64,000 nucleotides of DNA, from the NCBI RefSeq assembly GCF_032854445.1, contig NC_088305.1, positions 627,001-691,000 on the forward strand. Direction: 5' to 3'. Below the pieces are notes generated by a model. The model made no database searches, was not told where the DNA came from, and saw only the letters and a program-made list of their open reading frames with translations. The position numbers were made by a program, and so were the translations under genes. The DNA comes from Liolophura sinensis. Lineage: Eukaryota; Mollusca; Polyplacophora; Chitonida; Chitonidae. How positions within the stretch are numbered: the stretch's first letter is position 1; every line of letters starts with the position of its first letter. This document shows, one piece after another, positions 63,301-64,000 of the stretch.

Positions 63301-63991
63301 CCACAAACGACGATAAGACAGATGTTACCAAGCTGAGACCGACGAGTAAAGTACCGTACACAAGCAGTGTTGCCAGACCAAGTGTAATCGTAACACTGTC
63401 ACCGACGAGTGAGGTGACCTTGGGAAGTGTTAGCCTGTTGCCAAAATCTCCTGAGAGTAATATCAAGAAGTTTACTGTGGAAATTCAGCCGCTGGGATCT
63501 GAAGAATTTACGGCATACGAAGGACCAGAATCGCCACTGAAGGTAAAACTACATGCACCTACAGCATTAATGATAATTACGAAATGTATTATGCAAATTT
63601 CTAGATAAGACAAAGAAGTTGTCGATAGAAAAGGGAAACTAAAAAGATGTCCGGAAAACGTTGTTGCGTACTTTTTCATTTGTAGCTGAGTTAATGCGAG
63701 AATAATTACGTATTATTAAAGTATTAAGCAGAAGAAAGTTAAAATTTCCCTTATATGAAAATGTGACGATGTACCCTTTTCAAAAGAATGGTTCTTTCTT
63801 AATAATGGTGAGTTGTTTGAGAAGATGTGGGTAAAATTGCTGTTCTATTTGACAGGAGATTGACGGTACGGAGAATCTGGTATTCCCGCCTGAAGTTACA
63901 GCACAACGCATCAGAGTGATCGTTACAGAGAAGGTTGACCCTGAGTCTCCTGTGAACTTCAAACTTGATGTCCGCGCCTGCTTTAAGACTA
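142..63991 (+). CDS. Giant SCO-spondin/mucin-like multidomain secreted protein, partial at both ends
   Basis: One gene is inferred because every exon from 142 to 63991 joins in frame to the next with GT..AG introns and continuous codon phase. Domain order is TIL, E/VWC-like, TIL-like, E, VWD, C8, TIL, E, LDLa x6, one F5/8C-like domain, 19 units of [F5/8C-like, P/T/S linker, F5/8C-like], a truncated unit, then further F5/8C-like domains separated by short P/T/S linkers. VWD-C8-TIL followed by LDLa repeats is the SCO-spondin layout; the proline/threonine-rich linkers are mucin-like. No thrombospondin repeats, signal peptide or C-terminal cystine knot lie in the window, so the ends are missing. 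Spliced length is about 27.3 kb (about 9,100 codons). Role in mucus, matrix or glycan binding is inference. One frameshift is present in unit 11. Splice sites were read by eye and not supported by transcripts. Confidence 0.85.
384..690 (+). repeat. Degenerate ~45-50-bp minisatellite starting at a splice donor
   Basis: Six or so decaying copies of a unit with CAGTGTxxACGTATAGTCTC and AGAAAGG...GTACTGACTGGT. The first copy overlaps the end of exon 142-397 and its donor, so later copies carry donor-like ACTGGTCAGTG sequences. Confidence 0.75.
1057..1255 (+). CDS. Exon: end of E/VWC-like segment and second TIL-like domain
   Basis: The first T completes the Cys codon split at 397, giving [14 protein letters not shown], a typical E/VWC-like sequence. 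A reduced TIL-like domain follows ([18 protein letters not shown], then [13 protein letters not shown]) with eight of the usual ten cysteines once the next exon is added. The exon ends in phase 0 at a GTGAGTG donor. SCO-spondin-type proteins carry comparable extra TIL modules between VWD assemblies. Confidence 0.82.
1530..1720 (+). mobile_element. Degenerate SINE relic with box B
   Basis: GGTTGCGAGTTCGAATCCTG is a good Pol III box B. It is followed by GGTAGCTTGACTGCGGCTTT and a GGCGGTGGTT...CACTCCGG segment typical of invertebrate tRNA SINEs. Box A is poor. It lies in the intron 1256-1931. Confidence 0.5.
1932..2023 (+). CDS. Exon: end of TIL-like domain and E segment
   Basis: After the ttgcag acceptor the frame reads [20 protein letters not shown] and then a [10 protein letters not shown] segment. 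This closes the TIL-like domain and opens another E-type segment (tryptophan-tyrosine-x-proline-glycine motif). The donor is CT|GTACGT, phase 2. Confidence 0.8.
2303..2352 (+). CDS. Short exon: end of E segment before VWD
   Basis: A 50-bp exon with acceptor tttgtag and donor AG|GTAATT. It reads [17 protein letters not shown] and enters and leaves in phases that match its neighbours (2 in, 1 out). It completes the Cys-rich E segment and links it to the VWD domain. It is too short to stand alone as evidence, but the phase match and the conserved cysteines support it. Confidence 0.75.
2353..2867 (+). other. Intron before VWD
   Basis: A 515-bp phase 1 intron. An open frame from 2675 runs into the VWD exon and contains a hydrophobic stretch, but it spans the polypyrimidine tract and acceptor and is read as intronic. 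Confidence 0.7.
2868..3215 (+). CDS. Exon: VWD domain, N-terminal two thirds
   Basis: The acceptor is gttacag. The encoded 116 residues start [16 protein letters not shown], the diagnostic W-x-x-GDPHY-x-x-FDG opening of von Willebrand type D domains. They continue through [11 protein letters not shown], a [13 protein letters not shown] segment, a KSVYVRI strand and GLTVQWDSG. The end is an ATTCAG|GTCTGT donor, phase 1. The open frame runs on into the intron to 3400, but only splicing to 3787 restores the expected VWD sequence. Confidence 0.9.
3216..3786 (+). other. Intron inside the VWD domain
   Basis: A 571-bp phase 1 intron. The VWD frame stays open to 3400 by chance but loses family resemblance at the donor. 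No repeats recognised apart from a short GT-rich tract near 3298. Confidence 0.75.
3787..3998 (+). CDS. Exon: VWD domain, C-terminal third
   Basis: The acceptor is ttgttgtag. The frame reads [12 protein letters not shown], then [14 protein letters not shown], then [11 protein letters not shown]. The D/N-rich loop matches the VWD calcium site. The usual CGLCG motif is reduced to EGMCG, so one cysteine of the CxxC pair is absent. It ends at a GGC|GTAAGAG donor in phase 0. It is the partner of the exon ending at 3215. Confidence 0.88.
3999..5000 (+). other. Intron between VWD and C8
   Basis: A 1-kb phase 0 intron with a SINE relic at 4205-4397 and short ATTTATTT/AAATAAAT tracts. Nothing else recognised. 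Confidence 0.75.
4205..4397 (+). mobile_element. tRNA-derived SINE relic in VWD-C8 intron
   Basis: It starts with box A-like TTGGCCCAGTGGTTAGGG and includes a CTTCCTCTCCGGCGGG segment and a CCTCCATAATGCTG segment reminiscent of the SINE core. It ends CAATCATATAAATAAATACA. A second AAATAAATAAATAA tract occurs at 4562-4578. Confidence 0.6.
5001..5143 (+). CDS. Exon: C8 domain, first part
   Basis: The acceptor is atttcag. The frame reads [14 protein letters not shown], then [11 protein letters not shown], then [12 protein letters not shown], the standard first half of a C8 domain after VWD. The donor is CAG|GTAAGG, phase 2. A longer open frame over 4856-5320 exists in another register and has no family resemblance. 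Confidence 0.88.
5697..6000 (+). repeat. ~42-bp minisatellite
   Basis: About seven copies of a unit containing CATGGTAGTTACGTG, ACTTGACACTACG and CTCTTTGTCTT. It lies in the intron between the two C8 exons and ends about 45 bp before the acceptor at 6047. Confidence 0.85.
6048..6157 (+). CDS. Exon: C8 domain, second part
   Basis: The acceptor is tgcccag. The frame reads [21 protein letters not shown], then [12 protein letters not shown]. This is the C-terminal half of C8 (the C-x-C-x-C...W-R pattern). It ends in phase 1 at C|GTAAGTA. Both neighbouring introns contain minisatellites. Confidence 0.9.
6265..6576 (+). repeat. ~30-bp minisatellite
   Basis: About ten copies of a unit near ATTGATGGTAATAAGTGTGC followed by TATTATTC, with substitutions. 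It fills most of the intron between C8 and TIL and runs up to the polypyrimidine tract of the next acceptor. Confidence 0.88.
6581..6730 (+). CDS. Exon: TIL domain after C8
   Basis: The acceptor is ccttccag and the donor GGCG|GTAAGC (phase 1 to 1). The ~50 residues run from [20 protein letters not shown] to [13 protein letters not shown], with cysteine spacing of a TIL domain. The last cysteines are supplied by the next exon. This completes a VWD-C8-TIL assembly. Confidence 0.87.
6731..8241 (+). other. Two introns around the TIL/E exon 7464-7557
   Basis: Introns 6731-7463 and 7558-8241 flank the short exon. Both are AT-rich with chance open frames (for example 6876-7082 and 7471-7770) that show no family resemblance. 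Nothing else recognised. Confidence 0.7.
7464..7557 (+). CDS. Exon: TIL end and E segment
   Basis: The acceptor is acttacag, the donor ACTG|GTAAGC. It encodes [15 protein letters not shown], then [15 protein letters not shown]. This closes the TIL domain (last two cysteines) and begins an E/VWC-like segment. It leaves in phase 2; the next exon supplies the third base of a Cys codon. Confidence 0.83.
8242..8396 (+). CDS. Exon: E segment end and LDLa repeat 1
   Basis: The acceptor is gatttcag. The frame reads [15 protein letters not shown], closing the E segment, then a six-cysteine LDL-receptor class A repeat. The repeat runs from [17 protein letters not shown] to [15 protein letters not shown], with the calcium-box acidic residues (D...D-C-x-D-G-S-D-E). 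The donor is GCT|GTAAGT, phase 1. Confidence 0.9.
8397..9426 (+). other. Intron between LDLa1 and LDLa2
   Basis: A 1-kb AT-rich phase 1 intron. No repeat or gene recognised. Confidence 0.75.
9427..9543 (+). CDS. Exon: LDLa repeat 2
   Basis: A 117-bp phase 1-1 exon. It reads [14 protein letters not shown], then [18 protein letters not shown]. All six cysteines and the calcium-box SDE are present; N replaces the usual G before SDE. Such symmetric single-domain exons are typical of LDLa arrays that grow by exon duplication. Confidence 0.92.
9544..10246 (+). other. Intron between LDLa2 and LDLa3
   Basis: A 703-bp phase 1 intron with a possible SINE 3' relic at 9885-9975. Nothing else recognised. 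Confidence 0.7.
9885..9975 (+). mobile_element. Possible SINE 3' end relic
   Basis: CTCCTTCCACCATAATCCTG, GGCGTACGGTGAAAA and AGTAAATAAATAT resemble the 3' core and tail of the SINE in array 2. Weak and short. Confidence 0.35.
10247..10378 (+). CDS. Exon: LDLa repeat 3
   Basis: A 132-bp phase 1-1 exon. It reads [20 protein letters not shown], then [18 protein letters not shown] and a short NVT tail. The calcium loop is CGFGDLSDE, one to two residues longer than the usual C-x-D-G-S-D-E, so metal binding may differ. NNS and NVT are possible N-glycosylation sites. Confidence 0.9.
10379..11378 (+). other. Intron between LDLa3 and LDLa4
   Basis: A 1-kb phase 1 intron. Nothing recognised apart from general AT richness. 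Confidence 0.75.
11379..11498 (+). CDS. Exon: LDLa repeat 4
   Basis: A 120-bp phase 1-1 exon with acceptor ttaacag and donor A|GTAAGT. It reads [21 protein letters not shown], then [16 protein letters not shown]. Canonical cysteines and calcium box. Confidence 0.92.
11499..12345 (+). other. Intron between LDLa4 and LDLa5
   Basis: An 847-bp phase 1 intron with no recognised content. Confidence 0.75.
12346..12456 (+). CDS. Exon: LDLa repeat 5
   Basis: A 111-bp phase 1-1 exon. It reads [20 protein letters not shown], then [15 protein letters not shown]. The calcium box is intact. There are two extra cysteines: one before the repeat (NCTC) and one in the CENCEC loop; they could pair with each other. 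Confidence 0.9.
12626..12650 (+). repeat. (CAA)n microsatellite
   Basis: About six CAA repeats within the LDLa5-LDLa6 intron. Confidence 0.85.
13797..14130 (+). mobile_element. tRNA-derived SINE in LDLa5-LDLa6 intron
   Basis: It has a box A-like CTTACTGGTTAGAGCGTC and a box B-like GGGATCAATTCCGGG at tRNA-like spacing. A unique body follows, and a tail AAACCCCAAGCATACATACAT. It is not a tRNA gene: no cloverleaf can be folded past box B. A 33-bp minisatellite starts directly after the tail. Confidence 0.65.
14144..14340 (+). repeat. 33-bp minisatellite, six copies, followed by poly-G
   Basis: Six copies of TTTGTTACTTCTACTGTGGG plus GTTCATCAAACAA with few differences. Because 33 is a multiple of three, several frames on both strands are open; these are not genes. 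A run of nine or so G follows at 14353-14363. Confidence 0.9.
14806..14931 (+). CDS. Exon: LDLa repeat 6
   Basis: A 126-bp phase 1-1 exon. It reads [20 protein letters not shown], then [16 protein letters not shown] and a FISTPTS tail that begins the Pro/Thr-rich linker. It is the last LDLa repeat and is separated from repeat 5 by a 2.3-kb intron. Confidence 0.92.
14932..15619 (+). other. Intron between LDLa6 and exon C0
   Basis: A 688-bp AT-rich phase 1 intron with a short TACATATACATATAT tract. Nothing else recognised. Confidence 0.7.
15620..15954 (+). CDS. Exon C0: linker and divergent F5/8C-like domain, first part
   Basis: The acceptor is ctttcag, the donor GGC|GTAAGT (phase 1 to 0). 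After a [13 protein letters not shown] linker the domain opens [18 protein letters not shown], then [18 protein letters not shown], then [20 protein letters not shown]. This is clearly homologous to exon C of the downstream units but diverged, with a much shorter linker. The pattern (opening Cys, M.., S-x-x-I/M-V-S-S, L-x-P-x-x-x-x-W, V-x-V-x-L...V-x-S-V-x-L) resembles discoidin/F5/8C domains. Confidence 0.8.
16123..16260 (-). mobile_element. SINE core relic, inverted
   Basis: The + strand contains GCCGTACTCACCAATATTTC, CACTTATACAAC, then GGGGAAACCCACGACCGTCC and GCAGGTTGCTGTC. These are the reverse complement of the central core of the SINE in array 2. Both ends are degraded. It lies in the intron between exons C0 and D0. 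Confidence 0.65.
16550..16688 (+). CDS. Exon D0: divergent F5/8C-like domain, second part
   Basis: The acceptor is ccttttag and the donor AA|GTAAGT (phase 0 to 1). It reads [18 protein letters not shown], then [13 protein letters not shown]. It is the same length (139 bp) and alignable throughout with exon D of the array, and supplies the closing cysteine of the domain. Together with the previous exon it is a single-copy relative of the C+D module. Confidence 0.8.
16689..17317 (+). other. Intron between exon D0 and array unit 1
   Basis: A 629-bp phase 1 intron. From about 17155 it resembles the D-to-A intron of the array (TTAGCTATGAATCTATACAT compare TTGGCTATGAATTTATACAT), so the homology to the repeat unit begins in this intron, upstream of exon A. 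Confidence 0.75.
17318..19156 (+). CDS. Array unit 1: two F5/8C-like domains with P/T/S linker
   Basis: Exons: A 17318-17631, B 17949-18084, C 18335-18870, D 19018-19156. A+B encode one ~150-residue domain from VCEIVEGM and [11 protein letters not shown] through [40 protein letters not shown] and RIRVVVSEK to LDVRACFK. C begins with a ~70-residue linker made of (P)PGTPSVxxP-type repeats. C+D then encode a second domain from [12 protein letters not shown] and [16 protein letters not shown] to [11 protein letters not shown]. The opening Cys, M-x-x-x-x-IPD-x-x-IS, V-x-VTL, F-x-V-x-x-x and closing C resemble discoidin/F5/8C domains, which bind glycans or lipids; assignment needs profile confirmation. 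This edge unit differs from consensus at GMTDP, RVVV, the VQPAPG linker and WTSN. Confidence 0.85.
19352..21190 (+). CDS. Array unit 2
   Basis: Exons: A 19352-19665, B 19983-20118, C 20369-20904, D 21052-21190. All frames are open. It has the consensus GMADP in A, RVIV in B, PPPG at the linker start and WTSS in C. The intron after D (tttgacgatt) still matches neither unit 1 nor the inner units exactly, consistent with a position near the array edge. Confidence 0.85.
21386..23224 (+). CDS. Array unit 3
   Basis: Exons: A 21386-21699, B 22017-22152, C 22403-22938, D 23086-23224. All frames open; protein identical to the array consensus as far as read. The following intron has the cctctcttcg variant shared with units 4, 5, 7, 8, 9 and 12-14. 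Confidence 0.85.
23420..25258 (+). CDS. Array unit 4
   Basis: Exons: A 23420-23733, B 24051-24186, C 24437-24972, D 25120-25258. Exon D has the K-to-Q variant (STQLSVKK) shared with units 7, 8, 12 and 13. All frames open. Confidence 0.85.
25454..27292 (+). CDS. Array unit 5
   Basis: Exons: A 25454-25767, B 26085-26220, C 26471-27006, D 27154-27292. Private T-to-M change in exon A (EEFMAYEG). D has the consensus STKLSVKK. All frames open. Confidence 0.85.
27488..29326 (+). CDS. Array unit 6
   Basis: Exons: A 27488-27801, B 28119-28254, C 28505-29040, D 29188-29326. C has GAIGS instead of GAVGS. D has LVFFPVD instead of LVVFPVD, created by an eight-T run. C+D match unit 11 at these sites and mark the start of the five-unit duplication. 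Confidence 0.85.
29522..31360 (+). CDS. Array unit 7
   Basis: Exons: A 29522-29835, B 30153-30288, C 30539-31074, D 31222-31360. D carries STQLSVKK. Counterpart of unit 12 in the higher-order repeat. All frames open. Confidence 0.85.
31556..33394 (+). CDS. Array unit 8
   Basis: Exons: A 31556-31869, B 32187-32322, C 32573-33108, D 33256-33394. D carries STQLSVKK. Counterpart of unit 13. All frames open. Confidence 0.85.
33590..35428 (+). CDS. Array unit 9
   Basis: Exons: A 33590-33903, B 34221-34356, C 34607-35142, D 35290-35428. Private T-to-M change in C (SVMVTVD). D has LVFFPVD, and the next intron has a cttttttt change; both are shared with unit 14. All frames open. Confidence 0.85.
35624..37463 (+). 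CDS. Array unit 10
   Basis: Exons: A 35624-35937, B 36255-36390, C 36641-37176, D 37325-37463. C carries TPAVV (T to A), DFHIM (L to H) and GAIGS. The following intron has a one-base insertion (gtataaaaaagg). D has TSSLLPV (P to S). The H/A/S haplotype recurs in units 15 and 17. Confidence 0.85.
37659..39498 (+). CDS. Array unit 11, exon D frameshifted
   Basis: Exons: A 37659-37972, B 38290-38425, C 38676-39211, D 39359-39498 (140 bp instead of 139). In exon D the T run after GAGCTGG is nine bases (39381-39389), one more than in units 6, 9 and 14. The frame becomes VFFSG then TGA at 39395-39397. If real and included in mRNA this ends translation near mid-array. Skipping C+D together (675 bp, phase 1 in and 1 out) would keep the frame. 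A homopolymer sequencing error is an equally good explanation. A+B carry the variant intron haplotype (acaactccat, gaggcaatag) shared with units 16 and 18. Confidence 0.8.
39694..41532 (+). CDS. Array unit 12
   Basis: Exons: A 39694-40007, B 40325-40460, C 40711-41246, D 41394-41532. D carries STQLSVKK, as in unit 7. Private intron change gtaccttag near 40150. All frames open. Confidence 0.85.
41728..43566 (+). CDS. Array unit 13
   Basis: Exons: A 41728-42041, B 42359-42494, C 42745-43280, D 43428-43566. D carries STQLSVKK, as in unit 8. All frames open. Confidence 0.85.
43762..45600 (+). CDS. Array unit 14
   Basis: Exons: A 43762-44075, B 44393-44528, C 44779-45314, D 45462-45600. D has LVFFPVD and the next intron the cttttttt change, as in unit 9. 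Private linker V-to-L change (agtttacaac). All frames open. Confidence 0.85.
45796..47635 (+). CDS. Array unit 15
   Basis: Exons: A 45796-46109, B 46427-46562, C 46813-47348, D 47497-47635. It has the TPAVV/DFHIM/TSSLLPV haplotype and the intron insertion of unit 10, but GAVGS rather than GAIGS. All frames open. Confidence 0.85.
47831..49669 (+). CDS. Array unit 16
   Basis: Exons: A 47831-48144, B 48462-48597, C 48848-49383, D 49531-49669. A+B match unit 11. The intron after C has the aaaaggagtc variant. The intron after D has ggatactggt. Both intron variants recur in unit 18. All frames open. Confidence 0.85.
49865..51704 (+). CDS. Array unit 17
   Basis: Exons: A 49865-50178, B 50496-50631, C 50882-51417, D 51566-51704. 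It has the H/A/S haplotype of units 10 and 15 and the same one-base intron insertion. All frames open. Confidence 0.85.
51900..53738 (+). CDS. Array unit 18
   Basis: Exons: A 51900-52213, B 52531-52666, C 52917-53452, D 53600-53738. Near-identical to unit 16, including intron variants, at an offset of 4069 bp. All frames open. Confidence 0.85.
53934..55772 (+). CDS. Array unit 19, last complete unit
   Basis: Exons: A 53934-54247, B 54565-54700, C 54951-55486, D 55634-55772. Private Q-to-H change at the linker start (gtacaccct) and several intron changes (tgtcccacag acceptor, cctaaagaat). The growing number of private changes fits the 3' edge of a homogenised array. All frames open. Confidence 0.85.
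55968..57175 (+). CDS. Array unit 20, truncated: domain A+B and shortened linker exon
   Basis: Exons: A 55968-56281, B 56600-56735, shortened C 56984-57175 (192 bp, phase 1 to 1). A has a D-to-E change (TNEDNTD). The C copy keeps the linker repeats but homology to the unit ends near 57165, after CCACCTG. A GTATGT donor then follows (A|GTATGT). The second domain of the unit is therefore lost, yet the phase is restored for the next linker exon. The start of the exon (ctacag acceptor) is three bases shorter than in other units. Confidence 0.75.
57508..57666 (+). CDS. P/T/S-rich linker exon between the two arrays
   Basis: The acceptor lies after a long T tract (ttttttatag), the donor is CAA|GTAAGA; phase 1 to 1, 159 bp. 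It reads [14 protein letters not shown], then [20 protein letters not shown], then PSVVQPPTS. The last part is homologous to the array linker; the first part is diverged. No cysteines. It is likely an extended O-glycosylatable spacer. Confidence 0.72.
57667..58330 (+). other. Unique intron between arrays
   Basis: A 664-bp intron that separates the linker exon 57508-57666 from the first exon of array 2. A chance open frame at 57816-58049 has no recognisable domain. No repeat found. Confidence 0.65.
58331..59091 (+). CDS. Array 2 unit 1: F5/8C-like domain (exons A+B)
   Basis: Exons: A 58331-58641 and B 58956-59091. The domain begins after TRS with [13 protein letters not shown], then IPNKGIS, and ends LDVRACFK. 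It is the most diverged A copy of this array (IPNKGIS for [16 protein letters not shown]). The acceptor is a tandem cagcag: starting at 58328 instead would add one residue. Phases match exon 57508-57666 before and 59605-59712 after. Confidence 0.8.
59151..59417 (+). mobile_element. tRNA-type SINE copy 1 in array 2
   Basis: It starts with a box-A-like TGGCTCAGGT, has a central core (CCTGCGGATGGT, CGGTTTCCTCCCA, GACGTCGTATAAGT, GAACGGCGGAAGAG) and ends in an AATAAATAAATGAATAAA tail. The core is of the type seen in metazoan tRNA-derived SINEs with a conserved central domain. The box B region is degraded. Same orientation as the gene. Confidence 0.75.
59605..59712 (+). CDS. Short P/T/S linker exon, array 2 unit 1
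   Basis: A 108-bp phase 1-1 exon with acceptor gttacag and donor ATAG|GTATGA. It reads [18 protein letters not shown], then [19 protein letters not shown]. It is homologous to the first ~36 residues of the exon C linker of array 1. No second domain follows it; the next exon is an A-type exon. Confidence 0.8.
59921..60683 (+). CDS. Array 2 unit 2: F5/8C-like domain (exons A+B)
   Basis: Exons: A 59921-60234 (acceptor ttttgcag) and B 60548-60683. It opens [17 protein letters not shown] and has [18 protein letters not shown], then the same C-terminal half as array 1. B reads [10 protein letters not shown]. Both frames are open and phases match neighbours. Confidence 0.85.
60752..61017 (+). mobile_element. 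tRNA-type SINE copy 2 in array 2
   Basis: Nearly identical to the copy at 59151 and at the same intron position. It keeps the fuller box A (TGGCTCAGGTGGTTAGCG). It was copied with the unit rather than inserted independently. Confidence 0.75.
61205..61420 (+). CDS. Longer P/T/S linker exon, array 2 unit 2
   Basis: A 216-bp phase 1-1 exon, exactly 108 bp longer than its counterparts at 59605 and 62913. It has extra GTPSV/APPSV/LTPSV-type repeats in the middle (for example [18 protein letters not shown]). The extra segment is a multiple of the ~27-bp coding repeat, so it is probably an in-frame expansion or the ancestral length. Confidence 0.8.
61629..62391 (+). CDS. Array 2 unit 3: F5/8C-like domain (exons A+B)
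   Basis: Exons: A 61629-61942 and B 62256-62391. It differs from unit 2 at PTNKVPYTS (S to N) and SEVPLGS (consensus of array 1). Frames open and phases consistent. Confidence 0.85.
62460..62724 (+). mobile_element. tRNA-type SINE copy 3 in array 2
   Basis: Same element, intron position and orientation as the copies at 59151 and 60752, with a few substitutions (for example GTCGTTCAAG for GTCGTATAAG). Confidence 0.75.
62913..63020 (+). CDS. Short P/T/S linker exon, array 2 unit 3
   Basis: A 108-bp exon, identical as read to 59605-59712, with acceptor gttacag and donor ATAG|GTATGA, phase 1 to 1. Confidence 0.8.
63229..63991 (+). CDS. Array 2 unit 4: F5/8C-like domain (exons A+B), last in window
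   Basis: Exons: A 63229-63542 and B 63856-63991. A has IPDKSIS (E to K). The exon B donor (A|GTAGGT) is nine bases before the window end, so the gene clearly continues beyond it. Confidence 0.85.
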
Positions 63992-64000
63992 GTAGGTTTC

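Larger units (their letters stand above)
58331..64000 (+). repeat. Second tandem array, 1.6-1.7 kb units with a resident SINE
   Basis: A-exon starts at 58331, 59921, 61629 and 63229 give spacings of 1590, 1708 and 1600 bp. Most of the difference between the last two is the 108-bp longer linker exon. Each unit contains exon A, exon B, a SINE in the B-to-linker intron, and a P/T/S linker exon. Introns are also conserved between units, though less tightly than in array 1. Confidence 0.92.

Overview
This is a eukaryotic genomic window carrying part of one very large, intron-rich gene on the + strand. Neither the first nor the last exon is inside it. The evidence for a eukaryote is a long series of phase-consistent exons with GT..AG borders, extracellular animal domains (TIL, VWD, C8, LDL-receptor class A), and tRNA-type SINE relics with AATAAATAAAT-like tails. 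The SINE core and the domain mixture suggest a marine invertebrate, probably a lophotrochozoan such as a mollusc or brachiopod; the species cannot be fixed from sequence alone.

Region 1 (142-14931) encodes a SCO-spondin/gel-forming-mucin-like N-terminal half: TIL, E/VWC-like segment, second TIL-like, E, VWD, C8, TIL, E, then six LDLa repeats, each of the last five on its own phase 1-1 exon. Introns here hold several minisatellites and SINE relics.

Region 2 (15620-16688) encodes one divergent copy of a roughly 150-residue Cys-bounded beta-rich domain that I read as a discoidin/F5/8C-like (galactose-binding-fold) domain.

Region 3 (17318-57175) is a tandem array of 19 complete plus one truncated ~2034-bp genomic units. 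Each complete unit has four exons (A 314, B 136, C 536, D 139 bp = 375 codons) encoding two such domains (A+B and C+D) joined by a Pro/Thr/Ser-rich linker in exon C. Introns are as similar between units as exons are, so the array is recently homogenised. Shared private variants reveal a five-unit (~10.17 kb) tandem duplication and a nested two-unit (~4.07 kb) one. Unit 11 has a one-base homopolymer insertion that shifts frame in exon D.

Region 4 (57508-63991) is a second, looser array of 1.6-1.7 kb units: one A+B domain plus a short P/T/S linker exon, with a SINE carried in the same intron of each unit.

Spliced as inferred, the window encodes about 9,100 residues, with about 44 copies of the F5/8C-like domain. 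The product is probably a secreted or extracellular multidomain glycoprotein (mucus, matrix or lectin-like). No second protein-coding gene, RNA gene or CRISPR was found; no promoter or terminator is visible.
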